Assembly: GCA_033558025.1 (NCBI GenBank)
Contig: JAUCEF010000007.1
Span: 5,270,001 to 5,334,000, forward strand
Direction of reading: 5' to 3'
From: Phytophthora sp. 'mugwort'
Taxonomy: Eukaryota > Oomycota > Peronosporomycetes > Peronosporales > Peronosporaceae
DNA length: 64,000 nucleotides
Shown here: piece after piece, positions 1 to 11,197 of the stretch
How the letters are laid out: each line of letters starts with the position of its first letter
Position numbering within the stretch: position 1 is the first letter of the stretch
Program-made: the position numbers and the translations under genes
Notes under the pieces: generated by a model
The model's database searches: none
Told to the model about the DNA's origin: nothing
Seen by the model: only the letters and a program-made list of their open reading frames with translations

Positions 1-13
1 GCTTGGAGATTTG

Positions 14-3000
14 TTAAGCAATTGTTGGCTTCGTCTTGTGGAAATCATACAATTTGAATTGCTGTATAGTATCCGCAGCCATTTCGTACGTAGGATCTCC
101 CCGAAGACAGTCTTCCACAGATGTGATACTCAGTATTTTATCAAGCATCTCTCAGTCTTCTTTTGCCATTGAGATAAAGAGGTTTCGCTGAGCTTTCTTA
201 GCTTTTGGCTTCTGCTTTGGACGTCCTCATGGCCTCTCGGGATTTTCAATTTCAAAATCATCGGAGAATCCAACTTCCTCCAGTCGATCGCAGGTATCAC
301 TCTTTTTCTTTGTCACATTCGATGAAGCTTTACTGGGCAAAACCTGACTTGGTTCTGGATTGTCATCAGCGTAGCCGTCCCGCCGTCAACGCCCGCCTTA
401 GTTCTCGTAGCAGCTTCCACGCCCGTTTGTTGTTCCCCTGCCTCCGTCACGCCCGTCTGGGTGCCCGTCTCGCTGTTGATCTCCAACACCATGTCCGCAT
501 GGCCGTACTCTTGCCGGAAGGGCTGCCCGATGGGATATCGATCTCTGTAGGGGGTATATCTGTCTCGTTTGACAGATTAATTAACTCCGTATGGCCCGAT
601 CCGTTAACCAGCCGTTCGAATTTACGCTGCTTGAATATGTCGGTCACTTGGCGGAGCGCTTGCATCGCTGTACGATACTCGGACATGCGCACGCCAGCCG
701 TCGTATCACAAATGGCGCTGGCTACACTGTTAACCTCACGGTACTTCCTATTGTAGTTCCATGGCGTCTGGACCTCTTCGATTACGTTGTCGACTGCAAA
801 TGACGGGGACGAGAGATCTGGAGGCGGGACCGCTGCGCGAATTGAAGAGAGCAATCATCTTCGATGTAGTAGTTGGGTAAGAATAACCATTTCTTTTCCT
901 AGCGCCAACCGTATGAAGAAGACGTGAGGACACGGCAATAACCGCGTGATCATAAATAAGCAGGAGCATTCCCACTTTATCTTGTTCACTACGTAGTCAA
1001 TGTGTGGCTCATCGAGAGCGTCTTACTCTATTGATTCGTTCTTGATGAAGTATATGTCCGGAAATGCTTCATAGAAACGGTAGGTGGTATCCTGACGTCT
1101 CGCGTACTGGTATTGCGTCAAAACAGCTTGCAGGCGTGCTAGCTTACAATATTAGCGACGACGGACATTTCGCGATCGTACTCTGGATTATGTACAGTCG
1201 AGACTTTAAAGACGCGATCACGAAAAACTTTTTCTTGCAGAGTCTTGGTAGTACATAATCGACGCAATGCACTCGTCCAACTCCATGAATGAAACGACCC
1301 ACTCCTTCAGTTGTTTCCACGATGATTCGAGCCGATTGTTTTTTTGTTATTCCCACAGCAACAGCATTTTGGCGGTTGTAGCCACACCATAATTCACGAC
1401 AACTATCCCATTTTTTGTGAGGTACACCTCAAATCGATGTGTAGATGAATCCTCATCGCGAGGTTCCCCAGTAGACGTTTCGTCACCAACGCAATCTGGA
1501 ATACTGGCTTCGTATAAGTTTGCCGATGGCCCGCAATGTTGCCGTTTTGCCCATTGTTAGTAAAGAACCGCAGATACGTCCGATGTTTCTCATACTTTAG
1601 CTCCGTCTTCGCGTACACAAGTAGACCGATCGTACTCCGCAGTTGATCTTTTTGTCATAAGGTAAATCCGTAGTCCGATAAAGCTATTTCTTCGCGGAGG
1701 TAGTTGAGGGCGTGAAATTGGCAGATTATGATAGTAGCGTTCGGAAATGAAGTCTTCAGAACGAACATCTCAGTAAAATCTTTGTCGGGCACTGGACTTT
1801 AACCCACACTGGGTTATTCTTCTTGAATTCTTCGAGTGCGGTCAGAAGCGTAGTACGACGTTCGTTCTGAACGAGAGCATGCTGAGCAAACTATCCATGC
1901 CCAAACGCGTCGTGGGCCATAAAAAGAAAACACCTTGTACTTTGCAGCATTAGTGCCATGGGCTGCGTCGATCATGATAACTTCAAAAAAATTGGTCGAA
2001 CATTGATCGCATTGGATTTGTTTGAAGCGTAATACATGTTGCCGGAAGCAAACGGAACGTGTTAGCGGAACGTTAAGTGTAATTATTCATTCAAACTCAT
2101 GTGAAAATGTACCTTTTCGCCGAAACGATCGACGAAAATACGACCAACATTTCCTTCTTCTTCACCAAACTCAGTCATCCGTGCCTTTAACCGTGTTGAG
2201 CTTGTATTTCGACCTAGCCCTTTATCAGCCTCCTTCAGTCGACGGACGATATTGTACACATCACGGTTGTTCGGATATCAGTCTGAATTCTCGATAAGGT
2301 ACTTGCGGGCGCCTGCTTTCTTTGCTCCCGCCTTCCGTAATACATCCAAGTTTGTAGCACAGCAGGCGCGCGGACTGATGCATATTAGGTACTGCAATTG
2401 CTTCGTCAAATTGTGGTTGTGAAGTAAATTGCTCTCCGTGGCGCAGACAACAAACGTCCCTGCTGCATCGTCGATAAGCCTCGCACCCACATTAATCTAG
2501 ACAAACCAATACAAAATCTCGTATTAATCTAGCAAATTTACAACGCCAATCGTACCCGTCCAGCACCAAATCGAGCCCGATTGATATCAATGTGCCCGTC
2601 TGGTAGGCACTGTACCCGTTCGGTAATTGTTGAGACCGTCTGACACCAATCGTGCACTAATGGTATGAGCAGCTCCAAGCATAGAAACCTTACCTGGGCT
2701 GTGCAACCCCTATGTCCTGACTCCTGTCGAAGTCGTTTCCCGTTCCTGCGAGCCTTGTACTTTCCGCTGTGCGTGCAAACTGAGTCTTCACAAAGTATCC
2801 GAGGTGTTCAGGAATTACGATGCCGTCCTCTTCGACTTTTTATCTTCGCATTGCGCTCAGCAGCCGCAGGATTTGTTCTGATACGGAAAATCTAAATATT
2901 GCATACAAATAGCCATGCGAGAAAATTGGTGACGTACTGAATATAAAGTTGATACTTACCTGGTAAGAGTGAGACTGATAGGCCTCAATGAAGCCGTGGA

Positions 3001-3358
3001 AATCTTCCCAGGACTTGAACTGGGTCTCCTTCAGCGGAGGTCCATAGTCGGAGACGTCGTGGCCGGTACTTGAATCACTAGTTCTGCTTGAGTTACCTGG
3101 CGTAACGACGTTATCTGAAATGACAAGCTCCACGTCGTCATCGACACGAAGCATTACTGAGTCGCCGATCCCCATACCGGACGGAGGTCGCTTCTTCCCC
3201 ACGGCCTGTGTTCCTAAATACATGCTTGTGCGGCGGGGAGAGGGGCCTTCAGCTCGCTGTGCGCTTGCGGATATGACGGGGTAGTGTGTGTGTGTAAGGG
3301 TGGGAGGGGGGTCGCGCCTTCGACCCGCTTGATTTACGAATGAGTGGTTGGGTATCAC
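14..3358 (-). pseudogene. MULE (Mutator-like) transposase pseudogene with SWIM/FAR1-like N-terminus
   Basis: The minus strand reads, in several frames, as one decayed Mutator-like transposase. The N-terminal part (3358-2950) has a Ser/Asp-rich leader and the motif KSWEDFHGFIEAYQSHSYQ, followed directly by a GTAAGT donor, so an intron probably lies at about 2960-2880. After it comes a basic segment with a CTHSGKYKARRNGKR motif (2790-2720). Then follow a HNHNLTKQ motif (about 2430) and the catalytic region near 2220-1750, including GRIFVDRFGEKVHF, and MAHDAFG and HALVQNERRTTLLTALEEF near 1900-1830. The tail contains FAVDNVIEEVQTPW and NRKYREVNSVASAI (790-690), and the reading ends at a TAA at 14-16. 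At least ten stops or frameshifts are needed, so it is dead. Domain order and spacing fit oomycete MULEs. No terminal inverted repeats were identified for this copy. Confidence 0.8.
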
Positions 3359-3431
3359 GAGTATACACTATACTTCCGTTAGGATATATGGATATCAAAC
3401 TCACGGCTACGTACGGGTACAGACGAGACAT

Positions 3432-4109
3432 CTTTTGGACGGGTACTTAAGCCTATAGAATGGTATATTATGAAAATTGTTTTTTTATAACCAACTAGTT
3501 AGTTATTTTGGTCGTTTTGGTCCTAAATGATTTTTTATCTGATGTCACCTTTGGTATCCATCATGAGCGACCCTTCCGGTTCAAAGAGGTCTAGTCGATG
3601 CCATTAGTTATTGAAATCCTGTACGATAAGATTAGCTTGTACTAGCACCCCACAAACGACGTGCTTCCTCTCGAGCCCTTTTTGAACAGACAATCAGCAC
3701 CTCATTCCAAAATTTCAAGTATGGGCCGAAAACCCAGAGCCCTTTGGGACCACTTCACCAAGCACCCTAAACGTCCATACACGTCGGCTCGCGCAGCTTG
3801 TACACGTTACGGCTATACGACATCTACGACGCTAGACCACTTCACCAATGTCATCGTTTGTCGTAGAAGCACAAACTCGGATATGAACCATGTGCAGTCA
3901 CACTGGTCGCCAGTTGCTATTGGTTAAAAATATATATCTCCATAACAGACCGTTTTAAAACGTTTTTTATATCGTATTGTTTTGACGATAAATAACCAAC
4001 CAATCTATACTTAAGCCACATGTTGAGGTTGTAGTTGTGAAAACTACATCAATAATTTACAATAGTGGCGCATCTGTCTCAAAATACATGGTAGTGCTCG
4101 AAACACAAA
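3432..4109. other. intergenic stretch, no gene seen
   Basis: AT-rich sequence between the MULE remnant and the helicase-associated-repeat pseudogene. The only ORF of note (3661-3927, plus) has no recognisable motif and biased composition, and looks like chance. Confidence 0.5.
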
Positions 4110-5386
4110 ATGTTGAGGTTAGTGCCGATTCGGCATCCGCGCATGGGCGCACTGCAACTCGCACCTTCTCCAAGCCACATCGCGTCTATCTGCGTGCCTC
4201 CTCTTCAATGCAAGCGCGAGTATGCGCGCTTCTTCTCGTCGGACTGCCCGGGCCTGTGCCGCGCGCCTGCAATCGTCCAACCGAATAGCGCCATAGTGTG
4301 GGAGAAGACGGTGGGCCCCGCATTGCGCACGTTCCTCAAGCTCCGGAAGGATGTGATGGTGCCGATCGCCTTCGTGGTCCCTAACGACGATAAAAACTGG
4401 CCCGAAGCGACATGGGGTTACCCTTTGGGCAAGCACGCCGCGTGGCTTCGTCGACGCTGGCGAGAGAACAAGAGGTTGCCGGAGTTCGCCATGCAGGACC
4501 TGTAGGAGTTCGACTTTGCCTTCGACCGAAACCAGTACCAATGGGACCACTTTATCAAACCTGCTCTGCATCGCTACTACGAGCTTAACGGACATACAGA
4601 CGTGCCATTGGCCTTTCGAGTCAACCATGGTGACGACGCGTGGCCCGAGAGGCTGTGGGGGTTCTCCCTCGGCCCGCGAGTCCGCATTATTCGCTGCGGA
4701 GGTTACTACAAGACGCAACTCCAGGTAAACGCCCAGGAGATGGAGGACATTAGCTTTTGCTACAACTCGTCGCTGCAGGTCTTTCGTCAGGAGTTGGACA
4801 TTGCAACGTGCAGAGGTCGTTTGAGGTGCCGGATTGCCCGCCGTGGCCTAAGGCTGCTGCAGGGCTACACTTGGGCGCTCTGGTCAACAACATCCGAAAT
4901 AGAGGCTTCTACGCAGAACAAATCGCTCGAGACGACGCTGAATTCAAGAAGCTGGAGTTTGTCTGGTATCACTTCTTCACGGAGTAGAATGACCGTATTT
5001 TCCCAGCATTGAAGGCGTACAAACTTGAGAGAGGGCACTGCCACATCTCACGAGACTTTGTGGTCCCGTCTACGAAACCTTGGCCTAAAAAATCGCACGG
5101 ACTCAGGCTCGGCATCACTGTTCACAATATCCGCTCGCTCTCGCAATATTTTGACCAGATTTCCCGAAACGTGGATCAACTGGCATCGCTGGGCTTCGAT
5201 TTGCAGATCGCTCCGGTCAAGTGGAGCACACGTGTCGAACCAATGCTTGCTACGTTTGAGGCGCTGCATGGCCATCGCGATGTCCCAATCAATTATTGTG
5301 TGCCATCAGAGGCTCCTTGGAGAAAGAGGGATTGGGGCATCCAGCTCGGCATGCTGAAGCTGAGGAAGAAGTGGGCAAGAATGTGA
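4110..5386 (+). pseudogene. helicase-associated-domain repeat protein, broken
   Basis: At least four tandem copies of the helicase-associated (HA) module can be read on the plus strand. Each has a W at the start, a '...F..L.GH..VP..FVVP' core and a 'WP...WG..LG..V..IR' end. Examples are TFLKLRKDVMVPIAFVVPND with WPEATWGYPLGKHAAWLRRR (4330-4460), YYELNGHTDVPLAFRVN (4575-4625), YKLERGHCHISRDFVVPS (5013-5070) and FEALHGHRDVPINYCVPSEA (5255-5315). In-frame stops occur at 4503-4505 and 4985-4987, and a frameshift falls near 4790. HA modules usually lie downstream of a DEAD-box helicase core, and no helicase motor is present here. Oomycete genomes also have stand-alone HA-repeat proteins. This is either a decayed member of that group or a fragment. 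Confidence 0.75.
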
Positions 5387-5518
5387 AGCAGGTTGGAGAG
5401 CACCATCGTTTGTAAGGCTTTCTGGTTGGGGCGCCATTTCGTAGAACGTGATTGACGTATAAGCAAGAGGAAGGAGGCACAAGCAAATAGGTCGTTGTTG
5501 GGTCTATCTTTCTTGACG

Positions 5519-7379
5519 TCAATAGAGGTTATTCTTCCGCGTACCATGGCCGGCGCGAGCCGCACGCATGCGGCCCATGTCACTGTTGCCCTCGAGTTCG
5601 TCTACGGGCTCCGGCAATTCCTTCAGTCTTCCCTTGACCATCCAAAGTAGCATTCCGCTAACGCCCACAAGCGTGATAGCAAGGATGAATGTAATGTAGC
5701 TCACTGCAACGGCTCCGTTTGCCTGACCGCTCTGTCCACTCATGAAGAAACCCATGAGCACCGGAATGAATATCTCGCCCATTCCACAACCGAATACAAT
5801 AAGCGATGACACACGTCTGATAAGCTGCTCATTAATCACACGCGTTAAACAGTGGATGCTCAATGTAAAGAGCGGCGCCAGCGCAGACGAAAACAGGAAG
5901 AGACAAACTGTAAAGGTGATAAGCCCAGCCCGTGCGCCAAAAAGAAGACCAAACGAACTTGCCCCGCACACTACCGCGCAAACCACGATGGAGTAGAGGT
6001 TTTTGTCGTGGAACAAGAACCTCGGGAGAATCACATACGATACCGTCAACGATCCCCAAAACAGCACCATGGCCGCACACTGCCACACTGCTTGATTGCT
6101 CTCATTTCCGGCTTCGCCACCTCCAGAACGAGACATTTCTGCTGCTGTCAACTTCGTACTCTCTGTGAGAACGGTACCGATGTAGTCGTACAAGAAAGCA
6201 GCGAGGCCGAGTTGGATACCGAAAAGCACGGTCGCGAAGATAGTCACAAGCAGGATAATAAAGTTGTTCTTCGAGTCGTACGTATCCGGATTGCAGTTTT
6301 TCGAGCCACTAATGTGCTTGGCGTGCAAGAAGACCCCACCCACAATTGGGCTGGGCACGGTAGGAACCCGACGCGTAGGGTCCTCAAACGAGAGCAATGT
6401 CTGATGCTCATCGCGTCCATAGTAGCTGTTTGGACTCGGCAGCATCGCAACCAGCACAGCCGGGAACACTGTCATGATGGCCAATCCAAAGAATGCGAAG
6501 CCTAGGTCGATATTCAGCTTTGTGAGCCCCAGCGCCACAATTGCACCCAGCAAGCAACCGAGGCCGTAGTTGATGTTCATGGACGTAATAATGCTGCGTC
6601 TACGTTGGTCCTTCTCTCCAGCAATCCACAGTGAACAGCGATTTAGTCTACAACCATAGCAAATACAATCCATCAGCATCATTTAACCCCACTCATTCCA
6701 GCTTAAAACACCGATAGCCGTACGTGATGTTGAGCAGCGCCGTCCAGAATCCTTTCGCGATAAAATACAACCCAACCCCAACATTGCCCGTAGCTGCAGC
6801 AACCGGAGTCAGACATGCATACCACGCGCCACTGCAGAGCAGCAGCACGACGATCAGCTGCTTCATGAACTCCTTCTCCTTGAAGAACGTGAGCAAAAAG
6901 TCGCTCATGAAGCTCATGATGAGGGCGGCACCTCCATGAGCTGCAAATATGGGGCCGAAGCCGTAGACCGGCGCTTCGAGCCCTGACTGCTCTTCCGCCA
7001 GCGCTGAGAGGAAGACGAGTCCGGGGCCGAGCATTCCCATGAAGGCGCCCTGGAGCACGTAGGTGGCTCTGTACGCCAGCAGCTGCAGCGCGTACTGATC
7101 TTCTTCGTCGAAATCCACAGCTGCTGTAACCACTGGGAGGCTACTGCCGCTGCTGCTGCTCGCGCGGTGGTGCTGGCGGTGCTGGTGCTGCAGCTGGTGG
7201 CGCGTCTGGCTCACGGACGCGTAGACGCTGTACGTGTCGCCCGGAAGCAGCGGCATTGCGGCGCTACTCGATTCCACACTGCCTCTGTAGCGGTTGGACA
7301 CGTCCAGCAGTCGGTCGCTGCGGCTGTAGAACTCGCTCGACGTCTGGTAGGACGCCTGCGGGTGGTTGTAGCGCTGCAT
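5519..7379 (-). CDS. MFS-type multi-spanning membrane transporter, two exons
   Basis: The proposed gene is complement(5519..6647, 6712..7379), about 598 residues. The 64-nt intron has its GT at 6711-6710 and ends TTGTAG at 6648. Splicing joins ...NITYGYR to LNRCSLWIAGEKDQRRR and keeps the frame. The N-terminal 110 residues are soluble and rich in Ser, Gln and His. About 12 hydrophobic segments follow (for example VLQGAFMGMLGPGLVFLSAL, GLGCLLGAIVALGLTKL, VAVSYITFILAITLVGVSGM). The basic loop EKDQRRR sits where MFS proteins have a cytosolic loop. A short basic tail ends the protein. The length and two six-helix halves split by a longer loop (residues about 320-370) fit the major facilitator superfamily. 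Substrate cannot be read from sequence. It is 168 bp downstream of the kinase gene on the same strand. The start at 7379 is the first Met in a clear coding run. Confidence 0.8.
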
Positions 7380-7547
7380 GGTGACTGCGGAATAACTCAG
7401 GTGAACTTAGACGAATATGCCATATACTATATGAACGAAGCTAAGTACGAATTTGATGGGATGTATTACTTAAGTACACTGGATTGCCAAATTTATTGCT
7501 AATGGAATCATGCATTCTTGCTACATATCACATTACTGCGCTGCTTA

Positions 7548-9269
7548 TTAAATCTCGAGCTGGTTATTCGCGAGTTCGGGGTCGGCTGCAGGTTGTTTGG
7601 TCTCGATCTCGGTGGTTTCGGGCACACTCACACCCGAAAACCGCGAGGTTGGAGACACGCCGCCACAGTCCTGGAGAGATCTCCGTCGCTCCTCTAGTGT
7701 CCGCATCGCTTTGCGCTTCCACTTGTTGGCTCCCAGCTTTACTCGCAGGATAACATTCAGCGACGTCACGCGAGTCACAGCACATGCTAGATCCTCCGGC
7801 CCAACCTTCACAGCCTCGTAGGTCGTTTCCACGTACTCCTGCTTCTCCTGATCCGACAGTCCCTCCAGCACCCAAACGTTTCCCTTGCATTTCTGCAGCG
7901 ACCAGCGCTTCTGGGGATCCTTCTCCAGTAGACCGTAAAGCAGCTCGGTCAGGCCCTCCGACGCGCCATTGCCGTTGTTCTCCAGCTTAATCGGTTTCTT
8001 CTCAATCATCTCAAAGAGAGTCACAACATCTGGGTCGTAAAATGGGATCGTGCCAAATGCCATGGCGTGGATGGTAATGCCCAGCGCCCAGATGTCCGCC
8101 GCATATGCACTGTATTCTCCGCCCTTGAGCGTCTCGGGCCCCATGAACGCGTACGTGCCAGCTGTTGTCGAGACGTAGCCCTTCTTAAGCGGCTTCGCTG
8201 CAGCAGGAGTAGCTTCGCCGGCAGCACTGGTCTTGGCTTCCTTATCATCCTCCTCAAAGAAATGTGCGACGCCAAAGTCAGCGATCTTGTACGTGCCATC
8301 CTGCCCCACCAAAATGTTCTCGGGCTTCAAGTCGCGATGACAAATATTGTTTTCGTGCAGATACTCGAGCCCAAGCAAGAGCTGACGCACACATATGCGC
8401 AGCTCCTCCTCGCTGAAGCAGTCGTTCTCCTTTTCAGTCTTTAGCCTCTTGTAGAGATTTTCTTCGGGAAACCACTGCATCACCTGGCCCGAAGGCGCGT
8501 ATTCGAGCATGAGCACGAGCGTCTCGGAGTCGTCGTCGAATACCTCGAGCAGATTCAGAAGATTTGGATGGTGCAGCTTCTTCATGATGGCAATCTCCAC
8601 CTGCACCTTATCGAGCGCCGTGGACACCACCATGCGCCTACCTACGCGCTTCACCTCGCGCATTTTCTTGAGCAGCGACGTCTTGAACACCTTCAGCGCC
8701 ACCAGCTTGTTGCCTCCGCGCTGGCGGCCGAGCTGCACGACAGCAGTGGCGCCTCGTCCCAGCTCACGCACAACCTCATACTTGGTGATCGCACTGCCCA
8801 CGCTACTGCTATCGCTGGGGGCGGAGCTAAAGCCGTCGTCCGAATCGCTGTCGCTGTTGTCGTCGTCGTCGTCGTCGCTTAGGTGGTCGTTGTTGTTGAA
8901 CGACTCAGCCGACGTCGTGGTGGTCACCGAGTCCATTGATTCCAGTGGAGGCGGAACGTCCGGGTGAGCCGCGTGCGCCGCAGCCCCGGCGGGAGCAGAG
9001 GCGGGAGCGGGCGGCGGCATCGACGCGGACGGCGCGAACGGGCGACCCGCGGCCTTGGGCTGGCTGGACGACGCTCTAGCGGATGAGTGAGATGCGGAGC
9101 GCGACTCACGGTGGCCAAAGGACATGGTACGACTGCGGAAGAAGTCGAAGATACCGAGGTCGCGCTGGACGCGGCAAGAGAAGGCGTCCGACATGGGGGC
9201 AGCGGCAGGTAACGCAATGCACGAAGCACGTTTTGGTATGAGACGCGGGCTGTGCACCCACACATGCAA
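7548..9269 (-). CDS. serine/threonine protein kinase, CaMKK/SNF1-kinase-kinase-like
   Basis: Single-exon ORF of 573 codons. A second Met at 9194 (MSDAFSCRVQ, 548 aa) is an equally good start. The first ~160 residues are disordered: Ala/Pro-rich, then an Asp/Ser run (SDDDDDDNSDSDSDDG). The kinase domain spans about 164-463 (long numbering). It has the glycine loop GRGATAVV (171-178), the ATP lysine in VALKVFK (193), catalytic HRDLKPEN (311-318), DFG (331-333), and GPE (377-379) where APE is usual. An insert of about 30 residues rich in Ala, Lys and Glu sits between DFG and the activation segment STTAGTYAFMGPET. The insert between K and the C-helix (KKMREVKRVGRR) and the overall pattern are those of the CaMKK/ELM/TOS3 group, which phosphorylate AMPK/SNF1-type kinases. 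The exact target is inference. A Tc1/mariner element begins 75-150 bp upstream of the start. Confidence 0.85.
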   Translation of the reverse strand: MHVWVHSPRLIPKRASCIALPAAAPMSDAFSCRVQRDLGIFDFFRSRTMSFGHRESRSASHSSARASSSQPKAAGRPFAPSASMPPPAPASAPAGAAAHAAHPDVPPPLESMDSVTTTTSAESFNNNDHLSDDDDDDNSDSDSDDGFSSAPSDSSSVGSAITKYEVVRELGRGATAVVQLGRQRGGNKLVALKVFKTSLLKKMREVKRVGRRMVVSTALDKVQVEIAIMKKLHHPNLLNLLEVFDDDSETLVLMLEYAPSGQVMQWFPEENLYKRLKTEKENDCFSEEELRICVRQLLLGLEYLHENNICHRDLKPENILVGQDGTYKIADFGVAHFFEEDDKEAKTSAAGEATPAAAKPLKKGYVSTTAGTYAFMGPETLKGGEYSAYAADIWALGITIHAMAFGTIPFYDPDVVTLFEMIEKKPIKLENNGNGASEGLTELLYGLLEKDPQKRWSLQKCKGNVWVLEGLSDQEKQEYVETTYEAVKVGPEDLACAVTRVTSLNVILRVKLGANKWKRKAMRTLEERRRSLQDCGGVSPTSRFSGVSVPETTEIETKQPAADPELANNQLEI

Positions 9270-9343
9270 TATCGAGGATAGAAGGTTTGATATTTGATGG
9301 GGATGGGTCTATAGAACAGTATTGGAGTCCTAATACTGAAACC

Positions 9344-9608
9344 CATACTCTGTCCGAAACTTTACTTCGAAGTAGTATGGCTTCAACTATTTTGCACAGT
9401 ACAGTCGGCGACAGTGGTATATGAATACCATCGGTCTCTCCAATTTTTATCAATTGTGTTTTCATTCGCAGAAATTACCCTGAATTATAACGAATTGCAA
9501 GATCTGTCGATTGCACCAACTTTTGATGCTGAATTCCACCTGGTTTTGAAAAACGATGAGAAATATTACTTCACGAGGTGCGACACAATATATGAACATA
9601 ACTTCCAC
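9344..9608. repeat. left terminal inverted repeat of Tc1/mariner element
   Basis: Inverted partner of 10778-11020. The arms differ by scattered substitutions and small indels, so the element is not a recent arrival. Similarity ends at the shared CATAACTTC. Confidence 0.8.
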
Positions 9609-9659
9609 ATGACCGAAACATTTGTTTTAAAGCATTATGGATGCGATTGCGCGTTGCTA

Positions 9660-10659
9660 ATACGAAATATATGCTCCCGGCGTACTGACACCCGGATATA
9701 GCGTATGCGCATTGATAGGGTCAGATCTGTGAGCGTCTTCGGAGGAATTGCAGCCCATGCCGCCAAAACCGCTTTCTTCAGCTCGTCTTTCGTGTTGTGC
9801 TGTTTCCCGCCTTCGTAGACTTCTGGGTCATGATGCCCCATAGATTCTCAATAGGATTGAGGTCTGGGGACAAAGGCTGGCCAGTCCATAACGTCGATCC
9901 CTTGGGCCTGAAGCCAGTTCATCGTGTAGCGGGATTTGTGGACCGCATTGTCTTGTTGAAAAATATGATTTTCCGCATCTATGAACGGTTGCAAATGCGT
10001 GAGTACGGTGCTCACATACTTGACGGAGTCTTGGTTGCCATCCACGAACTTCAATTCAGACTTGGTGTCCGCACGAAATGCTCCCCAAATGACACCACCG
10101 CCAAGCCATCAGTATGACGACGGACGTTGGGCTCCTTAGGGCGACGCGTGTCGACCCTTTCGTAGCGCATGCCATCCGAGTCATCCAGGTTCCACTTCTT
10201 CTCATCGCTGAACGCCACTTGACACCACGCTTTGTCATCCTTGAAGCCCATACACTCGGCCCACTTGACCCTTGCTTCTCGGTGGCGCTTCGTCAACGCT
10301 GGAGCGGCACCACCCTTCTTGTACTTGAGCAGCTCATTACTTGAGCCAGCTCACAGACTTGATCACGCGTTGAATCGTACGCACGCTGTTTGCACCAACT
10401 TGAGCTTCTCTTTCACTTTTTTGCGGACAAACGGCACGGACACACAGCGGATGATATGCCGCTTCTCACGCGCAGTCACTTTCGACACACTTCCAAGCCG
10501 TTTCTTGGGCTGAAAATTGGCAGGCGCCTTCAACACATTCTACACGGCGCCGACAGAGCGTGAGAGCACCTGTGTGATGCCCCGGACCGAAAAACCGTGC
10601 AGTGAGAACGTCCGAATTGACTCGCATTCTTTGTCGGACAGATGCGAAGCTCGTGCCAT
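9660..10659 (-). pseudogene. Tc1/mariner transposase pseudogene
   Basis: Starts at 10659 with MARASHLSDKECESIRTFSL, a helix-turn-helix DNA-binding start, and continues through KLVQTACVRFNA and KKGGAAPALTKRHREARVKW. The catalytic DDE/D triad is visible in pieces: the first Asp in FSDEKKWNLDD (about 10205), the second in IFQQDNAVHKS (about 9955), and the final Glu in LSPDLNPIENLWG (about 9850). The last two belong to the Tc1-like D34E pattern. Stops after SVGAV (10540) and after PSLN (10051), plus several frameshifts, make it inactive. It lies wholly between the two inverted repeats. Confidence 0.85.
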
Positions 10660-10777
10660 CGTTAGCGAATTAAAAAGTGGCGCCACGATTGGTGGGATAG
10701 CAGTCTGTATAGTAAATACATTAACAACGCGTGATGAGGGTTGATGGATCAAACTTACGCAAACTTTCCGCGAATCC

Positions 10778-11020
10778 GAAGTTATGTACATATATTGTGT
10801 CGCACCTCGTGAAGTAATATTTCTCTTGGTTTTCAAAACCAGGTGGAATTCAGCATCAAAAGTAGGTGCAATCGACAGATCTTGCAATTCGTTACAATCC
10901 AAGGCAATTTTAGCGAATGAAAACACAATTTGATAAAAAGAATTGGAGAGACCGATGGTGTTCTATATACCATTGTTGCGGAGTGTATAATACTTCGAAG
11001 TAAATTTCGGACAGAGTATG
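10778..11020. repeat. right terminal inverted repeat of Tc1/mariner element
   Basis: Inverted partner of 9344-9608, ending in GGACAGAGTATG at 11009-11020. Confidence 0.8.
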
Positions 11021-11197
11021 TTTATATACTTTTTGCATATGGTTTGTCGAGCAGCAATATACTATTAATACTATTTTCTACTATTACTACTATATTACTA
11101 ATAGTACTAGTAGTAGTTCTGTAGCAATCGTAGTAGAACGTTTTCTCACTGTCTTCCCGGTACCGAATATAAATTTCATATTCGAGATAGGTACCAT

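Larger units (their letters stand above)
9344..11020. mobile_element. Tc1/mariner DNA transposon with ~250-bp terminal inverted repeats
   Basis: Two arms, 9344-9608 and 10778-11020, are inverted copies of each other with about 85-90% identity by eye. Both begin with CATACTCTGTCCGAAA and carry CGGTCTCTCCAATT and TTGCAAGATCTGTCGATTGC. Between them on the minus strand lies a broken Tc1/mariner transposase. TIRs of this length are far longer than the ~30 bp of mariner or ~54 bp of Tc1, but long-TIR Tc1-type elements exist. No clean TA duplication could be assigned at the outer edges, so the boundaries are good to about 10-20 bp. Confidence 0.85.

Noticed and set aside
205..756. 183-codon plus-strand ORF
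   Set aside because: It mirrors the MULE C-terminal coding strand and has no coherent domain of its own.
447..854. Separate small genes on the minus strand at 447-854, 748-975, 2278-2490 and 2840-3358
   Set aside because: All are pieces of one decayed MULE transposase in shifting frames.
4119..4718. 199-codon minus-strand ORF
   Set aside because: Shadow of the helicase-associated repeats on the plus strand, which show clear conserved motifs.
5852..6505. 217-codon plus-strand ORF across the MFS gene
   Set aside because: Antisense to hydrophobic transmembrane coding sequence, with charged low-complexity composition.
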